A stretch of 64,000 nt of DNA from JBGQOG01 sp052113705 (GCF_052113705.1 NZ_JBGQOG010000005.1:62001-126000), one strand, 5' to 3'; counted from the stretch's first letter, positions 25,987 to 34,427 are shown. The notes: generated by a model not told the origin, from the sequence alone. Numbers and translations: made by a program.

Positions 25987-26757
25987 ATGGATCTGGATGC
26001 GTCGACGAGCAAAGAGCGCAAGATTTCACGGATCAAGCTGTCGGATCAGGTTGCGGAGGACATCCGTCGCCGGATCGCGCGTGAGGGGCTGAAACCAGGC
26101 GACCGGCTGCCCAACGAGCGCACGCTGATGGAGCATTACGGCTGCTCGAAAGGCACCATGCGCGAGGCGCTCAAGGCGCTCGAGGTCGAGGGGATGGTGC
26201 GGATGCTCTCGGGGCCCAACGGCGGGCCGGAGATCCAGGACGCGTCAATCGAGATTGCGACGCAGCATTTGCGGCAATATCTGCATTTCCAGCAGCTCGA
26301 TTTCGCGCATGTCTATGAGTTGCGGCAGTCGCTGGAGGTGAGCCTGGCCCGCAATGTCATCGGCAAGCTGACCGAGGATCATTTCCGCAGGCTCGAGGAG
26401 AACATCCGCCTGTGCGAAGAGGCGAATGCGGTGCGCGACCGTCCGGTGGTGCGCCGGGTCGAGACCGAGTTCCACGACATACTCTGCGACGCGTCCGACA
26501 ATGTGCTTTTGGTGTTTTTCTGCAGATTTCTCAACAGTATGCTGCGCGATCTCGTCAGCTATCGCAGCGAGAGCATGCAAGAGCATGAGATTTTTGGCGA
26601 AGAGAATATCGAAAGCCACAAGCAGTTGCTGACCGCGCTGCGGGCCGAGAACGCCGATGCGGTTGCGGCGATCATGCACGATCACATGTGCTGCGCCGAA
26701 AGCTATATGCGGCGGCTCGATGCCTCGTTCCGATCGGATCTCTTGAGCCGTTCCTGA
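25987..26757 (+). CDS. GntR-family (FadR/FCD) regulator of the Liv-ABC/amidohydrolase operon
   Basis: A 256-residue regulator. The winged helix is at about residues 20-75 (LSDQVAEDIRRRIAREGLKP, LPNERTLMEHYGCSKGTMREAL), and the FCD-type effector domain follows (YELRQSLEVSLARNVIG, ETEFHDILCDASDN, ESHKQLLTAL). It is the last gene of the operon, 9 bp after the M81 gene, so the operon is probably autoregulated. The perfect palindrome over the -10 box at 18564-18575 is the best candidate target. Confidence 0.85.
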   Translation: MDLDASTSKERKISRIKLSDQVAEDIRRRIAREGLKPGDRLPNERTLMEHYGCSKGTMREALKALEVEGMVRMLSGPNGGPEIQDASIEIATQHLRQYLHFQQLDFAHVYELRQSLEVSLARNVIGKLTEDHFRRLEENIRLCEEANAVRDRPVVRRVETEFHDILCDASDNVLLVFFCRFLNSMLRDLVSYRSESMQEHEIFGEENIESHKQLLTALRAENADAVAAIMHDHMCCAESYMRRLDASFRSDLLSRS

Positions 26758-26774
26758 GCCTGTTCCGGTCTGAC

Positions 26775-26800
26775 GCCCACCCGTTGCAGAACGGGTGGGC
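26775..26800. terminator. Hairpin between convergent GntR and racemase genes
   Basis: A perfect 11-bp stem (GCCCACCCGTT / AACGGGTGGGC) with a GCAG loop begins 18 bp after the GntR stop, in a convergent gap. No U-run follows. It probably ends both transcripts. Confidence 0.65.
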
Positions 26801-26886
26801 GGTGCCGAAATTTCGCCCCCCCTGGACAGAAGGGCCCCCCTCACGCGGGCCACCAACCGCAGCCGCGCTAGACCGGACGCCGCCGC

Positions 26887-27567
26887 TCAGAGGTCCAGCA
26901 GCCGCGCGGCATCGAGGATCGAAAACACCGGGCGCCCGACGGCCCTGCGCACCGCGGCGGCATAGGGGGGCAGGTTGCCGCATTCCAGAACGAGTGCGCC
27001 GATCTCCGGATGCGCGGCCACCAGCCCGCGTGCCGCCCGGGTGACCGCCGCTTCGATCTCGCCCGGATCAAGTCTCTGCCGCTGCAGCTCTTTGGCCGTG
27101 AGAAATGTCTCGGCAAAGGCGGCCTCATGCTCCAGCCCGGCGATGCGCACCGCCTCGGCGGTGCAGCCCGCCGCCTGCAGCGCGGCCGTGCCAAGGCTTG
27201 GGCGTGAAGCGGTGAGAATGCCCACCGGGCGATTGCCCGTCATGAGGCGCACCAACGGCACCAGCGCCAGCCCCGAGAGCACCACTGGAATGCGGACCGC
27301 CGCCGCGATTTCGGCCTGCACGGTGATCAGGAAACCGCAGGTTGAGGTGAGCATCACCGCCCCCTCGCGCTCCAGCGCCTGCGCGGCGGCGATGAAAGCG
27401 GCAACCAAAGCGGGCGCGGGGCGGCCATCGCGCACAATGTCGGGGCTGCCCGCGCCCGCGACCACGCGGATGCGGGCGGGCAGATGGTAGCTGTCAGGAT
27501 GGCCCGCATCGCCCGGAATGCGCGGGAAGCGGGTGTCCAGGCTCAGGATTCCGATGAAGGCAGACAT
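26887..27567 (-). CDS. Aspartate/glutamate/hydantoin racemase-family protein
   Basis: A 226-residue member of the Asp/Glu racemase fold. The two cysteine motifs that act as acid and base are present: TSTCGFL near residue 76 and LECGNLPPY near 196. The N terminus IGILSLDTRFPRIPGD is typical of the maleate isomerase/hydantoin-racemase side branch. It is the last gene of a minus-strand TRAP operon that also has a flavin D-amino acid dehydrogenase upstream, so racemisation of an amino acid or hydantoin is plausible. Its start overlaps the upstream membrane-protein gene by 25 bp. Confidence 0.8.
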   Translation of the reverse strand: MSAFIGILSLDTRFPRIPGDAGHPDSYHLPARIRVVAGAGSPDIVRDGRPAPALVAAFIAAAQALEREGAVMLTSTCGFLITVQAEIAAAVRIPVVLSGLALVPLVRLMTGNRPVGILTASRPSLGTAALQAAGCTAEAVRIAGLEHEAAFAETFLTAKELQRQRLDPGEIEAAVTRAARGLVAAHPEIGALVLECGNLPPYAAAVRRAVGRPVFSILDAARLLDL

Positions 27568-28496
27568 GGTGTGCGGTGTCCGTCGAGAAGGGAGAAAACC
27601 AAAGGGGTGACGTAGATCGGGATTTGCGACACTCCGACGAACAGGCTGAACGTCGGGTCATGCGGCAGCGCGGCCAGCAGGACCGAGAGATTGCGGTTGC
27701 CCATCAGCAGGCCGCCTGCACCCGCCGTGGCGCGATCGGTGACCATGCGCATCCCCTGCCGGAGCAGCAGATTGCTGCCGATGTTCAGCACCAGCGCCAG
27801 CAGGGCCAGCGCCAGCGCCCGGGCGGGATCGGCCTGAACCTGCGCGAGGACGCCGTCCAGCAAGGGGAACAGAAAGGTCAGCATCACCAGCGCCGCGATA
27901 CCGTCGAAGACCGGGGCGTTGCGCGCGATGCGGGCCGGGCCGGTGGTCCGCCGGATCAAGCTGCCCAGCAGCAGGCCGCCGAAGAGCATTGCCGATACTT
28001 TGAGGGCGATCTCTTGCGGATCAAGCAAGGGGCTGCCGCCGACCAGCCAGAGCGTCGCAGGCACCATCAGCGGCGAGAGAAAAGTACCAGTCAGCGTGAC
28101 CAGCAGCGCCAGACGCGCGTCATAGCCGAGCATCAGCGCGATATTGGGCGCGGAACTCAGCGGCGGGGCAGCCGCAAAACCCGCCAGAATGAGGAGAAAT
28201 CCGGGCGCCAGGCCAAGCCCCAGGCCAAAGCTGTGCAACCCAAGCCCCGCGAGGGGCTGGAACAGCAGGATCGCCGCCAGAATGGGCAAGAGCACGCGCG
28301 GCGTGGCCAGCGCCGACAGGATCTCGGACAGATCGAGCCGCGCCACGGCCAGCGCCAGCAGCAAGGCCACCAGCACCGGCAGCGCCGGGGTCAATGCGCC
28401 CTCTGTCCCGGGCAGGAAGGGCACGACAATGAGCCCCCCCAACAGGACCGTGCGGGCGTTCAGGCCCACCCAGGCCAGCCCGTCGCGCAAGATCAC
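27543..28496 (-). CDS. BASS-like (bile acid/Na+ symporter-like) membrane protein
   Basis: A 317-residue protein with nine or ten membrane segments. GFAAAPPLSSAPNIALMLGYDA and GLLMGNRNLSVLLAALPHD resemble the crossover-helix motifs of the bile acid:sodium symporter (BASS/arsenite) fold. The start is GTG at 28496, overlapping the TRAP gene stop (GTGA); the 3' end overlaps the racemase gene by 25 bp. The tight coupling to a TRAP importer and racemase suggests import or export of the same compound or its product. The family call is from pattern only. Confidence 0.65.
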   Translation of the reverse strand: MILRDGLAWVGLNARTVLLGGLIVVPFLPGTEGALTPALPVLVALLLALAVARLDLSEILSALATPRVLLPILAAILLFQPLAGLGLHSFGLGLGLAPGFLLILAGFAAAPPLSSAPNIALMLGYDARLALLVTLTGTFLSPLMVPATLWLVGGSPLLDPQEIALKVSAMLFGGLLLGSLIRRTTGPARIARNAPVFDGIAALVMLTFLFPLLDGVLAQVQADPARALALALLALVLNIGSNLLLRQGMRMVTDRATAGAGGLLMGNRNLSVLLAALPHDPTFSLFVGVSQIPIYVTPLVFSLLDGHRTPCLPSSES

Positions 28497-30403
28497 GGCG
28501 CGGCCTGTTTCAGGACCTCGGGCAGCCAGGTGGCCAGACCCGGAAAGGCGATCAGCACCGCCACCATCAGCACCATGATCAGGAACATCGGCAGCGCGGT
28601 GCGCGCGATATAGCCCATGTCATGCTTGGTCATCCCCTGCAGCACAAAGAGGTTGAACCCCACCGGCGGCGTGATCTGCGCCATCTCGACCACCACCACG
28701 ATGAAAATGCCAAACCAGATCAGATCGATCCCCGCCGCGCGGATCATCGGCTCGATGATCGCCATGGTCAGCACCACCGCCGAGATCCCGTCGAGGAACA
28801 TCCCGATGACGATATAGAAGACCGTCAGCGCCGCGATCAGCGCGATCGGCGACAGGTTCATCGAGCCGATCCACTCCGCCAGCGCGCGCGGCACCCCGGT
28901 AAAGCCCATCGACAGCGTCAGGAAGCTGGCCCCCATCAGGATCAGCGCGATCATCGCCGAGGTGCGGGTGGCGCCCAGCAGGCTCTCGGTGAAGCTTTTG
29001 CGCGAGAGCGAGCCTTGCCCCAGCGCCAGCACGATGGACCCGACGACGCCAAAGGCCGCGGCCTCGGTCGCGGTGGCAATGCCGGAATACATCGAGCCGA
29101 TGACCATCACGATCAGCGCGATCACCGGCAGCAGCAGCACCGAGTTTTTCAGCGCGCGGACAAAGCCGATTTTCGGCTCGGGCGGCGGCGCCTCCTTTGG
29201 GCGCAGCACCGACCAGAGGGCGATATAGGCCATGAACATGCCTGCGAGCACCAGGCCCGGAAACACCCCGGCCATGAACAGGCTGGTGATGCTTTCGCGG
29301 ACGCTGACGCCGTAAACGATCAGGGTCAGCGAGGGCGGGATCATCAGGCCGAGCGTTGCCGCCCCGGCAAGGGTGCCGATGATCATGAACTCCGGATAGC
29401 CGCGTTTGCGCAACTCAGGAATCGACATCTTGCCCACCGTGGTCAGCGTGGCCGCGGACGAGCCGGAGACGGCGGCGAAAACGGTGCAGCCCACGACATT
29501 GGTGTGCAACAGCCCGCCGGGAAACCGCGCGAGCCAGGGCGCCAGCCCTTTGAACATGTCCTCGGACAGGCGGGTGCGATAGAGGATCTCGCCCATCCAG
29601 ATGAACAGCGGCAGCGAGGTCAGCGTCCAGCTGGAAGCGCTCGTCCAGATGGTGATCGACATCGAGCTGCCGGGGTTGCGCGAGGTGAATCCGATCATCC
29701 CGATATAGGCCACCCCCATCAGCGCCAGCCCCACCCAGAGGCCGGAGCCCAGCAAGAAGAACATCACGAAGAGGAAAATGCCAATCTTCAGCCCGGTCGC
29801 ATCGCGGTCAAAGCCGGTCATCAGATGCACCGCGCCGTAGATCACCAGCAAAAACGCCCCGAACAGCGCGAGGCGGAATTTGCGATGGGCAAAGATGTCG
29901 CGCAGCGGCGATTGCGCCGGGCTGTCAACGCCGAGACTGTTGGTAAAGAGCACCTGCCGCAGGTTGTCGAGCAAGGCGATGGCCAGCACCGTGGCCCCGA
30001 CCGCCATCGGAATTTGTGGAATCCACAGCGGCGTGCCGTCTTGCCCCTGCGAGACATCGTTCAGCTTGTGGCTGAGCCAGGGGGTGCGCAGCGCATACCA
30101 GGCAAAGAAGACCCCCACGACCGAGGCCACCGTATAGCACCAGATTTCGGCCCCGCGGCGCCAGGTGCCGCTGCGCTCAACAAACAGGCTGACGCGGATA
30201 TGTTCGTTCCGGGTGAAGGCATAGCCCAGCCCGAGGAACGAGGCCGAGGCCATGGCATACCCGGCATAGGCCGCGCCACCGGGCAACAACAGGCCCAGCC
30301 AGCGGGCCACCATTTGCGCAATGACAAGACCGAGGATTGCCAACAGGGCGAGGGCCGCCCCATAGCCGGTCATTTTGTAGAGCGTGTCGAGGGCAAATCT
30401 CAT
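28493..30403 (-). CDS. TRAP transporter, fused DctQ-DctM membrane protein
   Basis: A 636-residue membrane protein. The first 170 or so residues are a DctQ domain (MASASFLGLGYAFTRNEHIRV, with the ASASFLGxxYAF variant of the Q subunit). A linker with extra helices follows, then a full DctM domain (from about residue 230) containing GTLAGAATLGLMIPPSLTLIVYG and MAQITPPVGFNLFVLQG. Such fusions are known in TRAP systems, so this is not read as a frame error. The ATG at 30403 (MRFALDTLYK) is chosen; the frame extends upstream to 30472 without signal or domain. It works with the DctP protein encoded 102 bp upstream. Confidence 0.88.
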   Translation of the reverse strand: MRFALDTLYKMTGYGAALALLAILGLVIAQMVARWLGLLLPGGAAYAGYAMASASFLGLGYAFTRNEHIRVSLFVERSGTWRRGAEIWCYTVASVVGVFFAWYALRTPWLSHKLNDVSQGQDGTPLWIPQIPMAVGATVLAIALLDNLRQVLFTNSLGVDSPAQSPLRDIFAHRKFRLALFGAFLLVIYGAVHLMTGFDRDATGLKIGIFLFVMFFLLGSGLWVGLALMGVAYIGMIGFTSRNPGSSMSITIWTSASSWTLTSLPLFIWMGEILYRTRLSEDMFKGLAPWLARFPGGLLHTNVVGCTVFAAVSGSSAATLTTVGKMSIPELRKRGYPEFMIIGTLAGAATLGLMIPPSLTLIVYGVSVRESITSLFMAGVFPGLVLAGMFMAYIALWSVLRPKEAPPPEPKIGFVRALKNSVLLLPVIALIVMVIGSMYSGIATATEAAAFGVVGSIVLALGQGSLSRKSFTESLLGATRTSAMIALILMGASFLTLSMGFTGVPRALAEWIGSMNLSPIALIAALTVFYIVIGMFLDGISAVVLTMAIIEPMIRAAGIDLIWFGIFIVVVVEMAQITPPVGFNLFVLQGMTKHDMGYIARTALPMFLIMVLMVAVLIAFPGLATWLPEVLKQAAP

Positions 30404-30472
30404 GGTCAGCTTTCTGTGGCGGCGCGCAGAAAGACGCGACGGGAAGGGGGAGGAATGGGCATGCCAAGGCAA

Positions 30473-30497
30473 GGCCCCCGCGGTCGCTGCGGGGGCC
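30473..30497 (-). other. Intercistronic hairpin between dctP and dctQM
   Basis: GGCCCCCGC pairs with GCGGGGGCC (9 bp, 7-base loop) just after the dctP stop on the minus strand. There is no U-run on the minus-strand transcript. Such a stem can stabilise the upstream mRNA so that the binding protein is made in excess over the membrane subunit. Confidence 0.55.
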
Positions 30498-30504
30498 AGG
30501 GACC

Positions 30505-31473
30505 TTACTGTGCTTTATAGGCGTCGATGATCGCCTTGCCGTCATCACCTGTCGCGGCAAGCCATTCGGTCGTCATCGTGGCGCCGATCGCCGACAGGTC
30601 GGCGGCCAGCGTTTCGGAGGGCATCCCGATGCTCATGCCATTGTCGCCCAGCGTTTTGACAAAGCCATCGGCGAGCGAGGCGGCCACTTCCGTGCCACGG
30701 GTTTGCGCGACCTCTGCGGATTTGGTCACGCAGTCCTGCACCTCATCGGGCAGCGCGGCCATGGCTTCGGTGTTCACGAAGACTGTGTTGCGCGGGAGCC
30801 AGGCTTTCACATCGTAAAAGTGGCTCATGTCCTCCCAGACCTTCTCGTCGACACCGGTCGAGCCGGAGGAAATCATCGATTCAACAACGCCGGTGGCCAG
30901 CGCCTGCTTCAGCTCGGCCGCTTCGATCTGCGTCGGCACCATGCCCGACAGCTCGGCCACGCGGGCGGTGGTGGCATTGTAGGCGCGGAACTTGACGCCT
31001 TTCATATCAGCGACGCTGTTCACTTCCTTGTCGAAATACATCCCCTGCGCCGGCCAGGGCACCGAATAGAGCAAGGTCACGCCCTGCGCCGCGAGAACCT
31101 TCGCCAACACCGGTTTCGCCGCATCGCGCAGCTTGTCCGAGGCCTCGAACGAGCTGGCAAGGAAGGGGATCGAGTCATAGGCAAAGATCGGGTTTTCATT
31201 GGCATGCGCCGAGAGCAGCCGCTCGCCGATCTGCGCTTCGCCCAGTTGCACGGCGCGTTTGATCTCATCGCCTTTGAACAGCGAACCGCCCGGATGCACG
31301 GTGATCTCCAGCGCGCCGTTCGAGCAGGTTTTCACGTCATTGGCAAAAGCCACGGCATTTTCGGTGTGATAATTGTTGGCCGGGTAGGCCACCGGCATAT
31401 CCCAGGTTTCGGCGCAAACGGCACCCGCGGACAGGGTGCTGAGCAAGGCGACAAAGGAGACGGTTGTTTTCAT
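30505..31473 (-). CDS. TRAP transporter substrate-binding protein (DctP family), dadA-linked
   Basis: A 322-residue periplasmic binding protein. The signal peptide MKTTVSFVALLSTLSAGAVCA is followed by ETWDMPVAYPANNYH. DctP features include FKGDEIKRAVQLGEAQIGE, MKGVKFRAYNATTARVAE (carboxylate-binding region) and LATGVVESMISSG. Two ATGs are possible; the one at 31473 lies six bases after AGAGAGA and starts the signal, so it is preferred to 31479. It heads the dctP-dctQM-BASS-racemase operon. The ligand is unknown; the neighbouring dadA and racemase suggest an amino-acid-like acid. Confidence 0.86.
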   Translation of the reverse strand: MKTTVSFVALLSTLSAGAVCAETWDMPVAYPANNYHTENAVAFANDVKTCSNGALEITVHPGGSLFKGDEIKRAVQLGEAQIGERLLSAHANENPIFAYDSIPFLASSFEASDKLRDAAKPVLAKVLAAQGVTLLYSVPWPAQGMYFDKEVNSVADMKGVKFRAYNATTARVAELSGMVPTQIEAAELKQALATGVVESMISSGSTGVDEKVWEDMSHFYDVKAWLPRNTVFVNTEAMAALPDEVQDCVTKSAEVAQTRGTEVAASLADGFVKTLGDNGMSIGMPSETLAADLSAIGATMTTEWLAATGDDGKAIIDAYKAQ

Positions 31474-31899
31474 GTGCATTCTCTCTGTTGGTGACGCGTT
31501 TGTACCCGGTGACGGGCAGTCTGGAGCATTTCATCGCCCTCTTGGACATTGATGCCAGATGGTCGGCTGGCCGCCTACCTTGGAATAATTGCGCATCCAT
31601 GACAAAAAGTCATGCCGGAAGTACCTGTTTGGCCCTGCGGCCCGCTCGATACCCCGCATTATAGCCAAGGCTGTTGGCAAGAACAGCCCGGGACAGGACC
31701 ATTGCGGCAAAGCCGAGGGTCCGCCGCTTTGTGGCCTTCTGCGGTCAGGGCCGACCCCAAACGCCTGTTAACCCGCGCGCGCGTGGTGATTATCCCGCGT
31801 CACCCGGATCAGGGCAAAGACCCGAAGCATGGATGCCGACGACCCTTCGGGATGAGCATTGGGGGGAGGGGGTGAAAGTGGGGAGCCACCGCGCGTTGG
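31474..31899. other. 426-bp intergenic region with promoter and operator of the TRAP operon
   Basis: No convincing gene lies here; small open frames have no homology-like features. It contains the CATGAC-N5-GTCATG site at 31598-31614 and a 7-bp hairpin (GGCTGTT/AACAGCC, 31669-31688) nearer the dadA stop. The dctP promoter should lie between about 31500 and 31600 on the minus strand, but no clear -35/-10 pair could be assigned. Confidence 0.5.
31598..31614 (-). promoter_or_regulatory. LysR operator candidate upstream of dctP
   Basis: CATGAC-AAAAA-GTCATG is an inverted repeat 125 bp upstream of dctP. Read toward dctP it is TCCGGCATGACTTTTTGTCA followed by TG. This is nearly identical, in the same orientation to the gene downstream, to the site in front of the lysR gene at 33380-33396. 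The shared extended sequence (about 20 of 21 bases) strongly suggests binding of one regulator. Confidence 0.7.
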
Positions 31900-33168
31900 T
31901 CAGAAACGCGTTGCGGCAAAGGGGGCGATGTCGATGGCGGGGGGCCGGTCCGCGATCAGATCCGCCACGATCTCGGCGGTCATCGGCGCAGATGCCAGCC
32001 CGATATGCCCATGTCCGAAAGCATGGATGATCTGGCGGCAGCCGCTTGCGACGCAAATGACCGGGCGACCATCCGGCGTCGAGGGGCGGTTCCCCTGCCA
32101 GCGGCTGACCTTGGCATCGGTTTCGGGCCGGTCCAGCGCGGGCCAGGCGCGTTTCAGATGACCGAGCAAGATATCGGCCCGCCGCCAGTCGGGCGCGGCA
32201 TCTGCCGAGGCCAGCTCGACCTGACCCGAGGCGCGCAGACCCGTCTCGGTCAGGACATTGGCCATCTTGCCATCCTGCGGCATCACCGGAATGGCGGGGC
32301 GCACCGCCGGATCCGCGATCTCCACATAATAGCCGCGCTCGCTTTCCAGTGAAATCCGGTCGCCCGCTGCACGGGCCAGGGCCTTCGAGCGGGCCCCGGA
32401 GGCAATCACCGCGCCGTCGCAGGCAAGGGCGCCCGCATCGGTTTCAACCGCGATCAACCTGCCGTTGCGCAGCGAAAAGCCGGTTGCGCGCGCCCGGTGC
32501 ATGTCGGCCCCTTGCGCGACCGCCGCCGCCACCAGCGCCGCAACATAGCCACCGGGATTGGTGCAATGCGCGCCATCGGTCAGCAGGATGGCGAATTGAT
32601 AGGCCTGCGACAGGTCGGGCAGCAGGGCATGCAGTTCAGTGCCGTCCAGTTCCTGCATGCGGACACCGAACCTGCGGCGCAATGCCCAGCTCGCGCTGTC
32701 ATTCTCAAAGGCGGTTTTGTCGGCAAAGGCATAGATCAGCCCCTTTTGCACGATCAGTTCCGGGCGGCCGATGCCCTCCGCGAGGGCGCGATGTCTGGCC
32801 TGCGCCCCGGCCAGCAGCGCGGCCAGCGCCGCCGCCGTTTTCCCGACCCGGGCAGGGGTCCAGCCAGACAGCAAAAAACGCATGAGCCAGGGGGACAATC
32901 GCAGCAGATGCCGCCAGCGGATGGTCAGCGCGCCGGTCGGATCCAGCAGATAGCCGGGTACCTTTTTCCACAGACCGGGTATCGACATCGGGATGATTGA
33001 TGCCGGGCTCAGAAAGGCACCATTGCCATGGCTGGCGGCCTGAATGCCGCCGGGCGTTGAGGGCTCAACGATTGTCACGCGATGACCGTCGCGCTGCAAG
33101 GCCAGCGCAACCGTTGCCCCGATCACGCCTGCGCCAATCACCACGATATGTTTCGCGTCCACTGCCAT
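31900..33168 (-). CDS. FAD-dependent D-amino acid dehydrogenase/oxidase (DadA-like)
   Basis: A 422-residue flavoprotein of the DAO superfamily. The N-terminal FAD motif is VVIGAGVIGATVALALQRDGHRVTIVE, given here by position as residues 8-34. DadA-type blocks follow: ASHGNGAFLSPASIIPMSIP near residue 45, a substrate domain, and C-terminal GHGHIGLASAPMTAEIVADL. The expected reaction is oxidative deamination of a D-amino acid, or of a cyclic one such as D-hydroxyproline, with electrons passed to the respiratory chain. The ATG at 33168 begins right before the FAD motif; an upstream ATG at 33216 adds a non-homologous tail. It is divergent from lysR and codirectional with the TRAP operon. Confidence 0.83.
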   Translation of the reverse strand: MAVDAKHIVVIGAGVIGATVALALQRDGHRVTIVEPSTPGGIQAASHGNGAFLSPASIIPMSIPGLWKKVPGYLLDPTGALTIRWRHLLRLSPWLMRFLLSGWTPARVGKTAAALAALLAGAQARHRALAEGIGRPELIVQKGLIYAFADKTAFENDSASWALRRRFGVRMQELDGTELHALLPDLSQAYQFAILLTDGAHCTNPGGYVAALVAAAVAQGADMHRARATGFSLRNGRLIAVETDAGALACDGAVIASGARSKALARAAGDRISLESERGYYVEIADPAVRPAIPVMPQDGKMANVLTETGLRASGQVELASADAAPDWRRADILLGHLKRAWPALDRPETDAKVSRWQGNRPSTPDGRPVICVASGCRQIIHAFGHGHIGLASAPMTAEIVADLIADRPPAIDIAPFAATRF

Positions 33169-33379
33169 CTTCGTTTCGACCTCGCCGTCCAATGACGTTT
33201 TCGCATGGGCAGCCAACCATGTGACATCAGATCACACGCCCGCCTTATCAGGATGCATTTCCAGTGCGCCTGCCTGCGTCGCGTGACCGGTTTTCGTCGC
33301 GCCAAACCACTGCGTCGTCCGTCTTCGTACTCCTGACAGAGACCGGGGCGGCTGCGAACTCTTGAAATCCTCACTCCGG

Positions 33380-33396
33380 CATGACTTTTGGTCATG
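33380..33396 (+). promoter_or_regulatory. LysR operator candidate upstream of lysR (dadA-lysR intergenic)
   Basis: CATGAC-TTTTG-GTCATG lies just in front of the lysR start, between divergent lysR and dadA. Its position over the ribosome-binding region suits autorepression. The flanking TCCGG on one side is shared with the 31598-31614 site, which supports one regulator acting at both. Confidence 0.7.
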
Positions 33397-33408
33397 ATGG
33401 AGGGCATG

Positions 33409-34320
33409 ATGCGCAGATATTTACCGTCACTATCCGCTTTGCTGGCATTCGAATCCGCCGGACGGCACGCGAGTTTCACCAAGGCTGCGGAGGATCTGTC
33501 GATCACGCAGAGCGGGGTCAGCCGTCAGATCGGCAATCTGGAAGTGTTCCTCGGCACCCGGCTTTTTGAGCGCATCGGCTCCCGGATCGTGCTGACCGAT
33601 GCGGGCAGCGCCTATCTGCAAGAGGTTTCCAAGTCTCTGGACCATATCGAGCAGGCGTCGATCGACACGGTGCGCGGGCGCAAACTGGACGAGGCGCTGA
33701 TGGTCTGCGCGCATCCGACGCTGGCCACGCGCTGGCTCGCGCCAAGGCTGCAGGGCTTCATGACGGCGCATCCCGGGGTGATGATCGAAGTCACCACAGC
33801 CACGCAGGAGATCAATTTTGACACCACCAGGATCGACATGGCCATCTTGCGCGGCAGGGGCTCCTGGAAGGATGCGGTGTCCTATGAACTGTTCCCGGAG
33901 GAACTGGCGGTGGTGGCCGCGCCGAAACTGCTGCCCCGGGGCGTCGCTTTGCAGCATCTCGATTTTGATCAGATCCCGACGTTGCAGAATGCCAGCCGCG
34001 CCGATTTGTGGCTGACCTGGTTGCGGCGCACGGGATTGCCGCATTCCGGTGCGATCCGCGGGCCGCGGCTGCCGCACAGCGAAATGCTGATTTCGGCGGC
34101 GGTGTCCGGCCTCGGGCTTGCGGTGGTGCCGGTGCAATATGTCGAGGCAGAGCTGCGCCGTGGTGACCTGTGGTTGCCGTTCGGGCCGCCCGTCGCCAGC
34201 GAAGACAGCTATTGGCTGGTGCATTCCGAACGTGGCTCGGACCGTCCGGCGACGATGCAATTCAAGTCCTGGCTGCTGCGCCAGGCGCGAAAATCGCACA
34301 ACAGACAGCCTCAGGGGTGA
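33409..34320 (+). CDS. LysR-family regulator (GcvA-like)
   Basis: A 303-residue regulator. The winged helix covers about residues 5-65 (LPSLSALLAFESAGRHASF, SITQSGVSRQIGNLE, GTRLFER), followed by the effector domain (ATRWLAPRLQGFMTAHPGV, RIDMAILRGRGSW, VSGLGLAVVPVQYVE). This layout is that of the GcvA/AmpR group. Several starts are open (33388 TTG, 33394, 33406, 33409); the ATG at 33409 sits four bases after GGAGGG. It is divergent from dadA, and the matched inverted repeats at 33380 and 31598 suggest that it controls itself, dadA and the TRAP operon. Confidence 0.85.
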   Translation: MRRYLPSLSALLAFESAGRHASFTKAAEDLSITQSGVSRQIGNLEVFLGTRLFERIGSRIVLTDAGSAYLQEVSKSLDHIEQASIDTVRGRKLDEALMVCAHPTLATRWLAPRLQGFMTAHPGVMIEVTTATQEINFDTTRIDMAILRGRGSWKDAVSYELFPEELAVVAAPKLLPRGVALQHLDFDQIPTLQNASRADLWLTWLRRTGLPHSGAIRGPRLPHSEMLISAAVSGLGLAVVPVQYVEAELRRGDLWLPFGPPVASEDSYWLVHSERGSDRPATMQFKSWLLRQARKSHNRQPQG

Positions 34321-34371
34321 CCAAAGCGCCTTGGTGCGGCGACGGCATCTAGGGGCTGCACCAGACGATTG

Positions 34372-34427
34372 CCCGCGCCCGGATGGGGGGGCGGGGGAAC
34401 CACGCGTCCCCCGCATCCGGGCGCGGG
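34372..34427. terminator. Long bipartite hairpin between convergent lysR and glcD-like genes
   Basis: Outer arms CCCGCGCCCGGATG (34372-34385) and CATCCGGGCGCGGG (34414-34427) match perfectly over 14 bp. Inside, GCGGGGG (34391-34397) pairs with CCCCCGC (34408-34414). It sits 52 bp from each of two convergent stops. No U-run is present. Likely a bidirectional transcription end. Confidence 0.7.

Noticed and set aside
28493..30403. Fused DctQ-DctM considered as an artefact of a lost stop codon
   Set aside because: The linker has its own helices and the fusion type is well known among TRAP systems; no remnant stop, start or ribosome site is seen between domains.
28622..30520. A 632-codon open frame on the plus strand
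   Set aside because: It lies antisense to the fused dctQM gene, and its His/Arg/Gln-rich translation has no recognisable fold.
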